A DNA stretch of 64,000 nucleotides from Collinsella sp. TM09-10AT (GTDB lineage Bacteria; Actinomycetota; Coriobacteriia; Coriobacteriales; Coriobacteriaceae), in NCBI RefSeq assembly GCF_003436275.1, contig NZ_QSOP01000001.1:156356-220355 (forward strand), read 5' to 3'. The stretch's first letter is position 1. Each line of letters opens with the position of its first letter. Below the pieces are notes generated by a model that saw only the letters and a list, made by a program, of their open reading frames with translations, was not told the DNA's origin and did not search any database. Both the position numbers and the translations under genes were made by a program. Below, piece after piece: positions 44,343 through 52,849 of the stretch.

Positions 44343-44712
44343 CGAAGCAACCTTCCCCATCACGCTGACCGTTGCCGGCGACCCGCGTCTCGCTCGCCTT
44401 GTGCGCATGACGGCAGCCAACGTTGGTGCCCTGTGCTCCATGTCTGTCGATCGCATCGAGGACATCCGCATGGCTGCCGAGGAGGCTTTCATCTTTGGGT
44501 GCACCGCGGTCGACTGCGACGACATCACCATCAAATTCGATGTCGATGAGACTCACGTTGGCATGACTATTACCTTTGGAGACCAGGCTACGGTTGATGA
44601 AAACGACCAGGCTGCGGTGTATGCCGAGCTCATCCTCGCGAGCGTGTGCGATTCCTACGAAAAGACTGCGGCGCCCCTGACGCTTTCCCTCGATCTCAAG
44701 GCGGATATCTAA
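44335..44712 (+). CDS. SpoIIAB/RsbW-like anti-sigma protein lacking ATP-site residues
   Basis: 125 residues from ATG 44335. Length, position directly before a SigB/SigF-like gene and the pattern DRIEDIRMAAEEAFIFG align with the helix that carries SEAxTN in SpoIIAB and RsbW. The catalytic Glu is kept but the Mg-binding Asn is replaced by Phe. The DxGxG and GxG loops of the ATP lid are not present. It may bind the sigma factor without kinase activity. Family assignment is moderate; the missing residues are seen directly. Confidence 0.65.
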   Translation: MSSEATFPITLTVAGDPRLARLVRMTAANVGALCSMSVDRIEDIRMAAEEAFIFGCTAVDCDDITIKFDVDETHVGMTITFGDQATVDENDQAAVYAELILASVCDSYEKTAAPLTLSLDLKADI

Positions 44713-44713
44713 T

Positions 44714-45505
44714 ATGACCGAACGTTCCCGGAGCGGCAAGACCGCTTGGGACAAGGAGAAAACCCGCGAGCTGTTTCGTCGCTACAAGGAGACCGGTGAT
44801 CCGGACGCCCGCGAGCAGCTCGTCATGTCCCATATGAACCTGGTAAGGTTCCTTGCCAACAAATTTAAGAATCGCGGCGAGCCGCTCGACGACCTGATGC
44901 AGGTTGGCTATTTGGGCCTGCTCAAGGCAATCGACCGCTTTGACCCTGAGCGCGGACTCGAGTTCACCACGTTTGCCACGCCCACCATCTTGGGCGAGAT
45001 CAAGCGTCACTTCCGTGACAAGGGCTGGAGCGTGCGCGTGCCTCGTCGCCTGCAGGAGCTTTCTGCCAAGGTTAACCAGGCTACCGACAAGCTTACCAAC
45101 GAGTTGCAGCGCTCGCCCAAGGTTGAAGAAATCGCTGAGTACCTGGACGTGACCGTCGACGAGGTCCTGGAGGCCATGGAATCGTCGTCGGCCTATACGT
45201 CGGTGCCCATCGAGGCTCCCGGAGCGTCCGATTCCGACGATGCGCCCTCGATTCTTGACCGTTACGCCGACGACGACAACGAGCTCGACTTTACCGATGA
45301 CCGCCTGGTGATCGAGGAAGCCATCCGCGATTTCTCGCCGCGCGAGCGTGAGGTTATCGAGCTGCGCTTTGTGAAGGGCATGACCCAGATCGAGATCGCC
45401 AAGAAGCTGGGCATCTCGCAGGTGCAGGTCTCGCGCCTGCTGCGCCGCACCCTCAAGAAGATTCAGGATAAGATCGACCCCGACGGAGTGATGGTTCGTT
45501 CATGA
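44714..45505 (+). CDS. Alternative sigma-70 factor, SigB/SigF group
   Basis: 263 residues, start 1 base after the anti-sigma stop. Region 2 (HMNLVRFLANKFKNRGEPLD, DLMQVGYLGLLKAIDRFD, FATPTILGEIKRHFRDKGW) and region 3 with VRVPRRLQEL are typical of the SigB/SigF/SigG branch. Region 4 ends in IAKKLGISQVQVSRLLRRTL. No region 1.1. Probably controls a stress regulon held by the preceding protein. No SpoIIAA/RsbV anti-anti-sigma gene accompanies it. Confidence 0.9.
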   Translation: MTERSRSGKTAWDKEKTRELFRRYKETGDPDAREQLVMSHMNLVRFLANKFKNRGEPLDDLMQVGYLGLLKAIDRFDPERGLEFTTFATPTILGEIKRHFRDKGWSVRVPRRLQELSAKVNQATDKLTNELQRSPKVEEIAEYLDVTVDEVLEAMESSSAYTSVPIEAPGASDSDDAPSILDRYADDDNELDFTDDRLVIEEAIRDFSPREREVIELRFVKGMTQIEIAKKLGISQVQVSRLLRRTLKKIQDKIDPDGVMVRS

Positions 45506-46914
45506 GTGAGCACCCCCAACAAATCGACCGCACGCTTCGCGATACCCGCATTCTGACGCTGCGCATTTGGGGCGTCGTCGGCTGCATTGTCATCGCTGCC
45601 GTTATCTTCAACCTTATGGGCATCCTGGCACCGGTCATCGAGTTTCTCGCTGTCGGTTCCATCATCGCTTTTGTGATGTCTCCGATCACCAACTGGCTCG
45701 AGCATCACGGCGTCGGACGTGGCCTCGGTTCGCTCATCGCACTCATTGTGGTTGTTGCCGTGCTCGTCGGCGTCGTCTGCATCCTATCGCCTATTTTGCT
45801 CGGTCAAATCATGGAAGTCCTGAGCCGCCTGCCCGAGCAGCTTCGTGTTGCGGGTGGCGATCTCAACGAGATGCTCTCGCACGCTAAGACGCTCAACAAC
45901 ACGCCGCTCAAGGAGTATCTGGACGACAATCTTTCTTCGTTGGTTACCGTAGCGTCCAAGTACGTCTCGCAAATCGCTGCTGAGCTCGGCCGCGGTGTGT
46001 TTCCGCTCATTACCAACACGGCCTCGCAGCTGTTCGTCATCTTCCTGGGTCTGGTGCTTGCCTACTGGCTTGCCTGCGATTATCCCCGCATGCACCACGA
46101 GGTCTGCACCATCATCGGGCAGGAAAAGGAGACCTCGTACCGCTTTATGGTGGCCATCCTTTCGCGTTCGGTCGGCGGCTGCATGCGTGGCATGGTCATC
46201 ACATCGATCTGTGGCGGTTTTCTTGCCTTTATTGGTTTTACGATCATCGGCCATCCGTATGCAGCACTCATGGCTATCTTTACCGGCATTATGCACCTGG
46301 TTCCGGTTGTCGGTCCCTGGGTGAGTGCGGCGATCGCCACGGTGCTCGGCTTTATGTTCAGCCCCATGCTGGCGTTGTGGACGCTTGTCGTGACCATGGT
46401 GGCTCAAAACGTCACCGATAATGTCATTTCGCCTAAGGTCATGCAGAGCTCGGTGCAGGTGCATCCCGTTATGAGCCTGACGGCTCTCGTTATCGGTTCG
46501 GCACTCATGGGTCCCATCGGCATGGTTATCGCCATTCCGCTGTGCGCGGCCCTCAAGGGCATCTTCGTCTACTACTTTGAGAACGAGACCGGCCGTCAGC
46601 TCGTGGCATACGACGGCGCCGTGTTTAAGGGCACTCCGTATCGCGATACCGAGGGTAACCCAGTTGCCGCCTACGACGCGCTTGGCGACGATACGTTCAT
46701 CTACGAGTCCGAACTCATCGGCAACGAGACCGCTCCCGAGGCCCAGGCAATGCCCAAGCCCGAGCTCGATAATCCCTGGATTAAGCTCTCAGGCCTACAG
46801 CCCGACGCGACGGGTTTCTTTAAGAACCCCTTTGCCAAGGACGACGACACAAGCTCTGACGACGACACCAAAACCGGCATCGACGGCTCCATGGACGATT
46901 CGGATTCCAAATAG
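45502..46914 (+). CDS. AI-2E family transporter (PF01594 permease)
   Basis: 470 residues; ATG 45502 overlaps the sigma-factor stop (ATGA), so it is coupled to it. About seven to eight membrane helices, starting LRIWGVVGCIVIAAVIFNLM. The conserved block GIMHLVPVVGPWVSAAIATV and DNVISPKVMQSSVQVHP are the family signature. A 100-residue hydrophilic C-terminal tail rich in Asp/Ser follows. Family members include Na+/H+ antiporters as well as putative autoinducer exporters; function here unknown. Confidence 0.85.
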   Translation: MSEHPQQIDRTLRDTRILTLRIWGVVGCIVIAAVIFNLMGILAPVIEFLAVGSIIAFVMSPITNWLEHHGVGRGLGSLIALIVVVAVLVGVVCILSPILLGQIMEVLSRLPEQLRVAGGDLNEMLSHAKTLNNTPLKEYLDDNLSSLVTVASKYVSQIAAELGRGVFPLITNTASQLFVIFLGLVLAYWLACDYPRMHHEVCTIIGQEKETSYRFMVAILSRSVGGCMRGMVITSICGGFLAFIGFTIIGHPYAALMAIFTGIMHLVPVVGPWVSAAIATVLGFMFSPMLALWTLVVTMVAQNVTDNVISPKVMQSSVQVHPVMSLTALVIGSALMGPIGMVIAIPLCAALKGIFVYYFENETGRQLVAYDGAVFKGTPYRDTEGNPVAAYDALGDDTFIYESELIGNETAPEAQAMPKPELDNPWIKLSGLQPDATGFFKNPFAKDDDTSSDDDTKTGIDGSMDDSDSK

Positions 46915-46920
46915 GCCCTG

Positions 46921-47160
46921 TTAGCGTTTCTTGATGTTGTAAATAACAATAAACGCGATCAAAGCGATTGATAAGGGGCCAGCCACATAGAAAAAGATGG
47001 TGTCAATTGCGCTTAGGGTGTAATACGCTTTATCGCCAGATGTTACTGCGTACAATGCGTAGCCAAATCTCGGCTGGTTCACATACCAGCTCGAGTAAGC
47101 GAAGATTGCTAAAAGGGCTACTGAGGTTAGTGCATTCACGACAAACCGTTTGCTATTCAT
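46921..47160 (-). CDS. Small two-helix membrane protein, unknown
   Basis: 79 residues from ATG 47160 preceded by AAGGAG. Two hydrophobic segments (residues about 8-26 and 50-72), a short polar YAVTSGDKAYYTLSAIDT loop, and a basic NIKKR end. Base composition is more AT-rich than its neighbours, suggesting acquisition. Not recognised as any family. Ends 7 bases from the convergent permease gene. Confidence 0.6.
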   Translation of the reverse strand: MNSKRFVVNALTSVALLAIFAYSSWYVNQPRFGYALYAVTSGDKAYYTLSAIDTIFFYVAGPLSIALIAFIVIYNIKKR

Positions 47161-47255
47161 TGATCGCTCCTTCCGGACGATTCCTATATGAAATTTTACC
47201 AAAATCATTTTTTTCAAAGTATTTGACAGACCATAATAACGTGCACTTTCGCTGA

Positions 47256-47284
47256 AGGGTCGCTGTTTGGCGGCCCTCTTTTTT
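47256..47284 (+). terminator. Hairpin with T-run upstream of alaS
   Basis: AGGGTCGC-TGTTT-(G)GCGGCCCT followed by CTTTTTT. It lies just before the alaS -35 and would stop transcripts entering from upstream, including any from a TTGACA at 47223. Confidence 0.75.
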
Positions 47285-47310
47285 GCACAGGCGCGGTGGG
47301 ATGGTAATAT
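47283..47310 (+). promoter_or_regulatory. Promoter of alaS
   Basis: -35 TTGCAC (47283-47288), 16-base spacer, -10 TAATAT (47305-47310), about 45 bases before the alaS start. Confidence 0.7.
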
Positions 47311-47356
47311 CGTTACGTTTGAACTGTTTCGATGTGAAACCGAGGAGATTCCCTCT

Positions 47357-50014
47357 ATGAGTGCTGACTACCCGTCAATGACTACGGCCGAGATTCGCTC
47401 CAAGTTCCTCAACTTCTTTGAGGAGCGCGGTCTTAAGCTCTATCCTTCTTCGTCCCTCGTCCCCGACGATCCTTCGCTGCTGCTTGCCAACGCCGGCATG
47501 AACCAGTTTAAGGAGTACTACCAGGGCAAGAAGACCATGAAAGAGATCGGCGCGATCTCCTGCCAGAAGTGTGTCCGCACCAACGACATCGACTGCATCG
47601 GTGAGGACGGCCGTCACCTGTCCTTCTTCGAGATGCTCGGCGACTTCTCCTTTGGCGGCGTCTCCAAGCAGCAGGCCTGCGCTTGGGCCTTTGAGCTCAT
47701 TACCAAGGAGTTCAAGCTGCCGCTCGATCGCCTGTACTTCACCGTCTTTACCGAGGACGACGAGACCCATGACGTGTGGCGCTCCCTGGGCGTTGCCGAG
47801 GATCACATCTCCCGCCTGGGCGAGGACGACAACTTCTGGGCCGCTGGCCCCACCGGCCCCTGCGGTCCGTGCTCCGAGATCTACTTTGACATGGGCGAGG
47901 AGGTCGGCTGCGGCAGCCCCGACTGCAAGCCCGGCTGCGACTGCGACCGCTTCCTGGAGTTCTGGAATCTCGTCTTTACCCAGTACGACCGCCAGGAGGA
48001 TGGCTCCATGCCGGAGCTGCCGCACCGCAACCTCGATACGGGCATGGGTCTGGAGCGCATGGCCGCCATCATGCAGCACAAGACCGCTAACTACGACGGC
48101 GATCTGATGCAGCACCTCATCAAGCTGGGCGAGAAGATCAGCGGCAAGACCTATGACGCCGACGATTACTCCGGTGCTAGCCGCTCCCTGCGCATCATCG
48201 CAGATCACTCTCGTGCCGTCGACTTTATGATCTCGGACGGCATTCTCCCCGGTAACGAGGGTCGCGAGTACGTCCTTCGCCGCCTGCTCCGCCGCGCCGT
48301 GTTCCACGGTCGCCTGCTGGGCATCGAGGGCGCCTTCCTGACCAAGTTCATTGACGAGGTCAACGCCCAGATGGGCGAGGCCTATCCCGAGCTGCTCAAG
48401 AACGTCGCGCTCGTTAAGGGTATCGTCGCTTCCGAGGAGGAGCGTTTCTCCACGACGCTCGACAACGGCCGCGTCTACCTGGATGAGGCTCTGGCCGCGC
48501 TTGCCGAGGGTGCTGTCCTTCCGGGCGACGTCGCCTTTAAGCTGCATGACACCTTTGGTTTCCCCATTGACCTGACCGTCGAGATTGCCGGCGTCGCTGG
48601 CCACGACGTCGATATGGACGGCTTCACCGCTTGCATGGAGGACCAGAAGGCCCGCGCTCGCGCCAACGTCAAGGGCGATGCTTGGGGCAGCTTCAACGAC
48701 GTGTGGGTCGAGCTTTCCGACAAGGTTGCCGCGACCGAGTTCGACGGCTATGACAACGATGTGATCGAGGGTGCCAAGGTTGTCGCCATCGTTCGCAACG
48801 GCGAGTCCGTCGAGTCTGCTTCCGTCGGTGAGGACGTCGAGGTCGTGCTCGACCGCACCCCGTTCTACGCCGAGATGGGTGGCCAGCAGGGCGATGCCGG
48901 TGAGCTTTCCGCCGAGGGCGTTGCGCTGACTGTTGCCGACACCAAGAACCACAATGGCCTGTATGCTCACGTCGCGCACGTTGCCGAGGGCACACTGACC
49001 GTCGGTGCTACCGTGACAGCCGCGCTCGACGCCGAGCGCCGTGGCTTCCTGCGCCGCAACCACACTGCCACGCACCTGCTCGACGCCGCGCTTAAGCAGG
49101 TCCTGGGCGAGCATGTCTCCCAGGCTGGCTCGTTGGTGACGCCCGAGCACCTGCGCTTTGACTTCACGCACTTCGAGGCCCTGTCCTCCGAGCAGCTCAA
49201 GGCTGTCGAGGACCTGGTCAACCAGCAGATCTTCGCTTCCAAACCGGTCGTGACCCGCGTCATGGGCATCGACGAGGCCAAGGCCGCCGGTGCTGTCGCC
49301 CTCTTTGGCGAGAAGTACGGCGACGTCGTCCGCGTCGTCTCCGTGGGCGCCGAGGATCAGCCGTTCTCCCGTGAGCTCTGCGGCGGTACGCATGCCGCCA
49401 ATACTGCCGAGATCGGCCTGTTCAAGATCATTTCCGAGTCCTCTACGGGCTCCAACGTCCGCCGTATCGAGGCCGTGACCTCCAAGGGCGCTCTCGACTA
49501 CATGGCCGACCGCCTGGCGCTCGTTGACGCCGCTGCCGCTGCGCTCAAGTGCCGTGTTGACGAGGTTCCCGCCCGCGTGGAGAACCTGCAGGCCGAGCTG
49601 CGCGAGACGTCCAACAAGCTCAAGAAGGCACTCACCGGTGGCTCCTCCGACGCTATCTCTGGCGCCATCGAGGGCGCTGTCGAGCTCGACGGCTACAAGC
49701 TCGTCGTCGCTGAGCTTCAGGGTCTTGAGGCTGCTGACCTGCGCAATGTGTGGGATACCGTGCACCAGAAGGTTGCCGGCCCCGTCGCCTGCGTCGTTGC
49801 CAGCGTTACCGAGAAGGGCACCCCGGCCCTGCTCGCCGCCGGCTCCGATGACGCCGTGAAGGCCGGTTTCCACGCCGGCAACGTGATCAAGCAGATCGCG
49901 GGCCTGGTCGATGGTCGCGGTGGCGGTCGTCCCAACATGGCCCAGGCCGGTGGCAAGAATGCTGCCGGTATCGCCGATGCCCTCGCGGCCGCCAAGACCG
50001 CGCTCGGCGCCTAA
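47357..50014 (+). CDS. alaS: Alanyl-tRNA synthetase
   Basis: 885 residues from ATG 47357, after GAGGAGA; ATG 47378 is also in frame. Class II catalytic core (MNQFKEYYQGKK, RTNDIDCIGEDGRHLSFFEM). The editing domain carries the zinc-binding HTATH and CGGTHAANT, and the C-Ala domain ends in a Gly-rich GRGGGRPNMAQAGG segment. Charges tRNA-Ala and clears Ser/Gly mischarges. First gene of a run ending at recN. Confidence 0.97.
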   Translation: MSADYPSMTTAEIRSKFLNFFEERGLKLYPSSSLVPDDPSLLLANAGMNQFKEYYQGKKTMKEIGAISCQKCVRTNDIDCIGEDGRHLSFFEMLGDFSFGGVSKQQACAWAFELITKEFKLPLDRLYFTVFTEDDETHDVWRSLGVAEDHISRLGEDDNFWAAGPTGPCGPCSEIYFDMGEEVGCGSPDCKPGCDCDRFLEFWNLVFTQYDRQEDGSMPELPHRNLDTGMGLERMAAIMQHKTANYDGDLMQHLIKLGEKISGKTYDADDYSGASRSLRIIADHSRAVDFMISDGILPGNEGREYVLRRLLRRAVFHGRLLGIEGAFLTKFIDEVNAQMGEAYPELLKNVALVKGIVASEEERFSTTLDNGRVYLDEALAALAEGAVLPGDVAFKLHDTFGFPIDLTVEIAGVAGHDVDMDGFTACMEDQKARARANVKGDAWGSFNDVWVELSDKVAATEFDGYDNDVIEGAKVVAIVRNGESVESASVGEDVEVVLDRTPFYAEMGGQQGDAGELSAEGVALTVADTKNHNGLYAHVAHVAEGTLTVGATVTAALDAERRGFLRRNHTATHLLDAALKQVLGEHVSQAGSLVTPEHLRFDFTHFEALSSEQLKAVEDLVNQQIFASKPVVTRVMGIDEAKAAGAVALFGEKYGDVVRVVSVGAEDQPFSRELCGGTHAANTAEIGLFKIISESSTGSNVRRIEAVTSKGALDYMADRLALVDAAAAALKCRVDEVPARVENLQAELRETSNKLKKALTGGSSDAISGAIEGAVELDGYKLVVAELQGLEAADLRNVWDTVHQKVAGPVACVVASVTEKGTPALLAAGSDDAVKAGFHAGNVIKQIAGLVDGRGGGRPNMAQAGGKNAAGIADALAAAKTALGA

Positions 50015-50031
50015 GAACCTAAGTAGTCGCT

Positions 50032-50460
50032 GTGGTCGCGCTCGCACTGGACATAGGGGAGACCAGGATTGGCATTGCCGTCTCGAGCCGTGATGGCAAG
50101 ATGGCGATGCCTGTCAAGGTGCTTCCGGCTGCCGAGGTCACTGGTATGGCAAAGACGTTTCGCTACCTGGTCGAGGACTATGAGCCCGATATCCTGGTAA
50201 GTGGACGTCCCTTGACCATGGCAGGTGAGCCCGGCCCCCAGGCCGAGCGCGTCGCCGCAGTGGCCCAAAAGATTGCCGACGAGCTCGAACTTCCGCTGGA
50301 GTTTGAGGACGAGCGTCTGTCCTCGCAGGAGGCCAAGCGAATCCTGCGAGAGCAGGGACTCAACGAAAAGCAGATGAGGGGCAAGATTGACATGATCGCC
50401 GCCAGCCTGTTCTTGCAGACATGGCTCGATCGTAAAAACGAGGAGGTTTCGCATGCCTAG
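50032..50460 (+). CDS. ruvX: Putative pre-16S rRNA nuclease / Holliday junction resolvase YqgF
   Basis: 142 residues from GTG 50032; the ribosome-binding site is poor and translation may follow from alaS. RNase H fold with ALDIGETRIGIAVSS at the N-terminus, VSGRPLTMAGEPG and EDERLSSQEAKRIL. The acidic residues D7, E93 and the late ASLFLQTWLD region match the YqgF family. Known roles are 5' maturation of 16S rRNA and possibly junction cleavage. alaS-yqgF-mltG is the common gene order. Confidence 0.92.
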   Translation: MVALALDIGETRIGIAVSSRDGKMAMPVKVLPAAEVTGMAKTFRYLVEDYEPDILVSGRPLTMAGEPGPQAERVAAVAQKIADELELPLEFEDERLSSQEAKRILREQGLNEKQMRGKIDMIAASLFLQTWLDRKNEEVSHA

Positions 50461-51808
50461 CGCTTCCGATCCGCGCCAGCAGAATCGTACACGGCAGCCT
50501 GCGCCGCGCCCTGCTCAGCCTGGCCAGCGCCCGGCGCAGCCGACGCAGCGTTCGGCTCAACCTGCTCAGCGTGCCGCTCAACAGCCCGCAGCTCGTCCCG
50601 CGCAGCCCGCTGGCGGCGCTCGTTTTAAGCAGCAGGCTCCTGCCCAGCGCACGCAGGGGCAGGCCCGGCAATCACGCCCCCACGCACATCATGCTCATGG
50701 CTCGCACGGCGTTGCTCCGGCCACGCGCTCGAGCTATAACACGCATGCCCGCCGTGGCGTCCAAAAGAAAAGCTCTCCGGTGCCTATGATTATCGGTGGC
50801 GTCATCGCCGTGCTTGCGCTTGTCGCGATCGTTTTCTTTGTTGTGCCGGCCGTCAAGGGCTTCTTTGCCGGCGAGGATGCGAAAGTCGCTGCTGGCCAGC
50901 AAGTTACTATTACGATTCCCGATGGCGCCTCGGGTGATGCCATCGCTTCGATTCTCTCCGAGAACCATATCGTCGAAGACCCCAAGGATTATTACGCGGC
51001 GGTCAAAAAGCTCAATGCCGATATGTCGCTTAAGCCTGGCACCTACTCGTTTACCACGCTCATGGACGCGACCAAGGTTGTTCAGCAGCTCATGGAAGGC
51101 CCCAATGCGGGCTCCGATGCACTGACTATCCCTGAGGGCCTGACGGTCGACCAGGTCGCCGATCGTGTGGCCGCGGCATACGACAGCATTTCTAAGGAAG
51201 ATTTCCTTAACCAGGCCAAGGCGAGCAATTATGTGAATGATTACGCTTTCCTTAAAGACGCTGCAAACGATTCACTCGAGGGCTTCCTATTCCCCAAGAC
51301 CTATTCGTTGGGTAAGGACCCTTCTGCCGATGATGTGATTCGCGCCATGCTTGACCAGTTCAACACCGAGTACAAGTCGCTTGACTTTGCGAGCTGTGAG
51401 GCCATGATCAAGGAGCGCTATGGCGTGGAGATGTCCGATTACGACATCGTTAACCTTGCCTCGATCGTCGAGCGCGAGGGCCTCAACGCCGATCAGCGCG
51501 CGCATGTGGCATCGGTTTTCTATAACCGTCTGGCGGGCAAGCTCGATGGCCTGCGTTACCTCAATAGCGATGCGACCATGATGTATGTCACCGGCGGAGA
51601 GGTTACCGCCGACGACCTGCAGAGCGATAGTCCGTATAACACCTATAAGCACGAGGGCCTGCCGCCCACGCCCATCTGCTCTCCGTCGCTCGAGGCGCTC
51701 AAGGCCACCCTTGAGCCGACCGACTCCGATGACCTGTATTTCTACATTACGCAGGACGAGGAGTACTTCTCGCAAACCTACGAAGAGCATCAACAGTCTT
51801 GGAATTAG
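50453..51808 (+). CDS. mltG: Endolytic peptidoglycan transglycosylase MltG
   Basis: 451 residues from ATG 50453 (AGGAGG 50441-50446). The first 105 residues are a cytoplasmic low-complexity tail of repeated Q-P-A-Q/R-P units (for example QPGQRPAQPTQRSAQPAQR). One membrane helix (about residues 111-133) leads to the YceG domain. The catalytic Glu lies in LASIVEREGLNADQR; YNTYKHEGLPPTPICSPS is a second signature. Releases glycan strands at the membrane. Confidence 0.93.
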   Translation: MPSASDPRQQNRTRQPAPRPAQPGQRPAQPTQRSAQPAQRAAQQPAARPAQPAGGARFKQQAPAQRTQGQARQSRPHAHHAHGSHGVAPATRSSYNTHARRGVQKKSSPVPMIIGGVIAVLALVAIVFFVVPAVKGFFAGEDAKVAAGQQVTITIPDGASGDAIASILSENHIVEDPKDYYAAVKKLNADMSLKPGTYSFTTLMDATKVVQQLMEGPNAGSDALTIPEGLTVDQVADRVAAAYDSISKEDFLNQAKASNYVNDYAFLKDAANDSLEGFLFPKTYSLGKDPSADDVIRAMLDQFNTEYKSLDFASCEAMIKERYGVEMSDYDIVNLASIVEREGLNADQRAHVASVFYNRLAGKLDGLRYLNSDATMMYVTGGEVTADDLQSDSPYNTYKHEGLPPTPICSPSLEALKATLEPTDSDDLYFYITQDEEYFSQTYEEHQQSWN

Positions 51809-51809
51809 C

Positions 51810-52307
51810 ATGAGGATTTTTAGCCCCAAACGATACGTTGCCTCGGTCGATCGCATCGACCTTGATACCCTGTGGGCCGACGGCAAACGCGCCATTCTGC
51901 TCGATCGCGATAACACTCTGGTGCCGCGCGACACCGAGCAGGTTCCCGCTGCGGTTTCCGCTTGGCTCGACGCCGCCCGCGCCAAAGGCTTTAAGCTGTG
52001 CATGGTGTCCAACAACTGGCATCGCGATCAGGTCATGAGCTCTGCACGCGAGCTGGGACTCGAGGCCATCAGCCACGCCATGAAGCCGGCGCCGTTTGCC
52101 TTGAAGGCGGGTCTTAAGCGCCTCGGCGCCACGGCAGACGAGGCGGTGCTGATCGGCGATCAGCTGTACACGGACGTGTGGAGCGGTAGTTTTGCCTGCG
52201 TTGACACTATTCTGGTCAAGCCGCAGGCAACCCAGGACCTGTGGTACACGCAGATCTTCCGTATCTTTGAGCGCCGGGCCCTGCGCGACCTTCCCTGCGA
52301 GGAATAG
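51810..52307 (+). CDS. YqeG-family HAD phosphatase
   Basis: 165 residues from ATG 51810, one base after the mltG stop. HAD motif I ILLDRDNTLVPRD with the nucleophile/acid Asp pair, motif II VSNN, and motif III/IV KPAPFALKAG ... LIGDQLYTDV. YqeG relatives include phosphatidylglycerophosphate phosphatases and uncharacterised stress phosphatases. Lies upstream of the shikimate genes, a common location in Firmicutes (usually yqeG-yqeH-aroE). Confidence 0.88.
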   Translation: MRIFSPKRYVASVDRIDLDTLWADGKRAILLDRDNTLVPRDTEQVPAAVSAWLDAARAKGFKLCMVSNNWHRDQVMSSARELGLEAISHAMKPAPFALKAGLKRLGATADEAVLIGDQLYTDVWSGSFACVDTILVKPQATQDLWYTQIFRIFERRALRDLPCEE

Positions 52308-52315
52308 GTTTCGCC

Positions 52316-52849
52316 ATGTCTCAGCACATCAAACACGGCTGCGACCATATTTTCTTTATCGGCTTTTTGGGCGCGGGCAAATCGACGCTCGCGCGCAACG
52401 TCGGCACTATGTTCAAGCGGCGTTTTATCGATACCGATCGTTTGGTTGTGCGTCGATGTGGCAAGTCGGTGACCGAGATATTTGAGACCGAGGGCGAGGA
52501 TCGTTTTCGCGAGCTTGAGACCTCGGCACTCCGTTCGCTTCAAAGCGAGCGCAGCCTGCTGGTGTCGTGCGGGGGTGGCATCGTCGAGACGCCGGTGAAC
52601 ATTGAACTGATGCACGAGATGGGTACATGCGTGTACCTCGAAGGCGACTTTGAGGACTCGTTGCGCCAGATTCGCCGTTCTGATACCCGGCCCGATTTCC
52701 GCTCGCCCGAGCATGCTGCGCGCCTGTTTGAGCATCGCCGTCCGCTGTATCGCCAGGCCGCCGATATTACCCTTGATATTCGCAACAAGTCCTTCGAGGA
52801 CGTTTCCTACCTTTGTGCCGAGATGCTTTTGGAGCGTGGACTGCTATGA
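52316..52849 (+). CDS. aroK: Shikimate kinase
   Basis: 177 residues. P-loop GFLGAGKST (residues about 16-24), shikimate-binding Asp in FIDTDRLV, Arg in FRELE, CGGGIV, and the lid Arg in FEHRRPLYRQAAD are all present, so it looks active. Phosphorylates shikimate in aromatic amino-acid synthesis. Its stop overlaps the ATG of the aroB-like gene, which by contrast looks inactive. Confidence 0.93.
   Translation: MSQHIKHGCDHIFFIGFLGAGKSTLARNVGTMFKRRFIDTDRLVVRRCGKSVTEIFETEGEDRFRELETSALRSLQSERSLLVSCGGGIVETPVNIELMHEMGTCVYLEGDFEDSLRQIRRSDTRPDFRSPEHAARLFEHRRPLYRQAADITLDIRNKSFEDVSYLCAEMLLERGLL

Noticed and set aside
47223..47251. TTGACA at 47223 as the alaS promoter
   Set aside because: No good -10 follows at 16-18 bases, and a terminator hairpin lies between it and alaS; TTGCAC-16-TAATAT downstream is better placed.
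47375..50047. An 890-codon minus-strand frame across alaS
   Set aside because: Same antisense artefact; alaS motifs are complete on the + strand and the antisense product has no recognisable domain or start signal.
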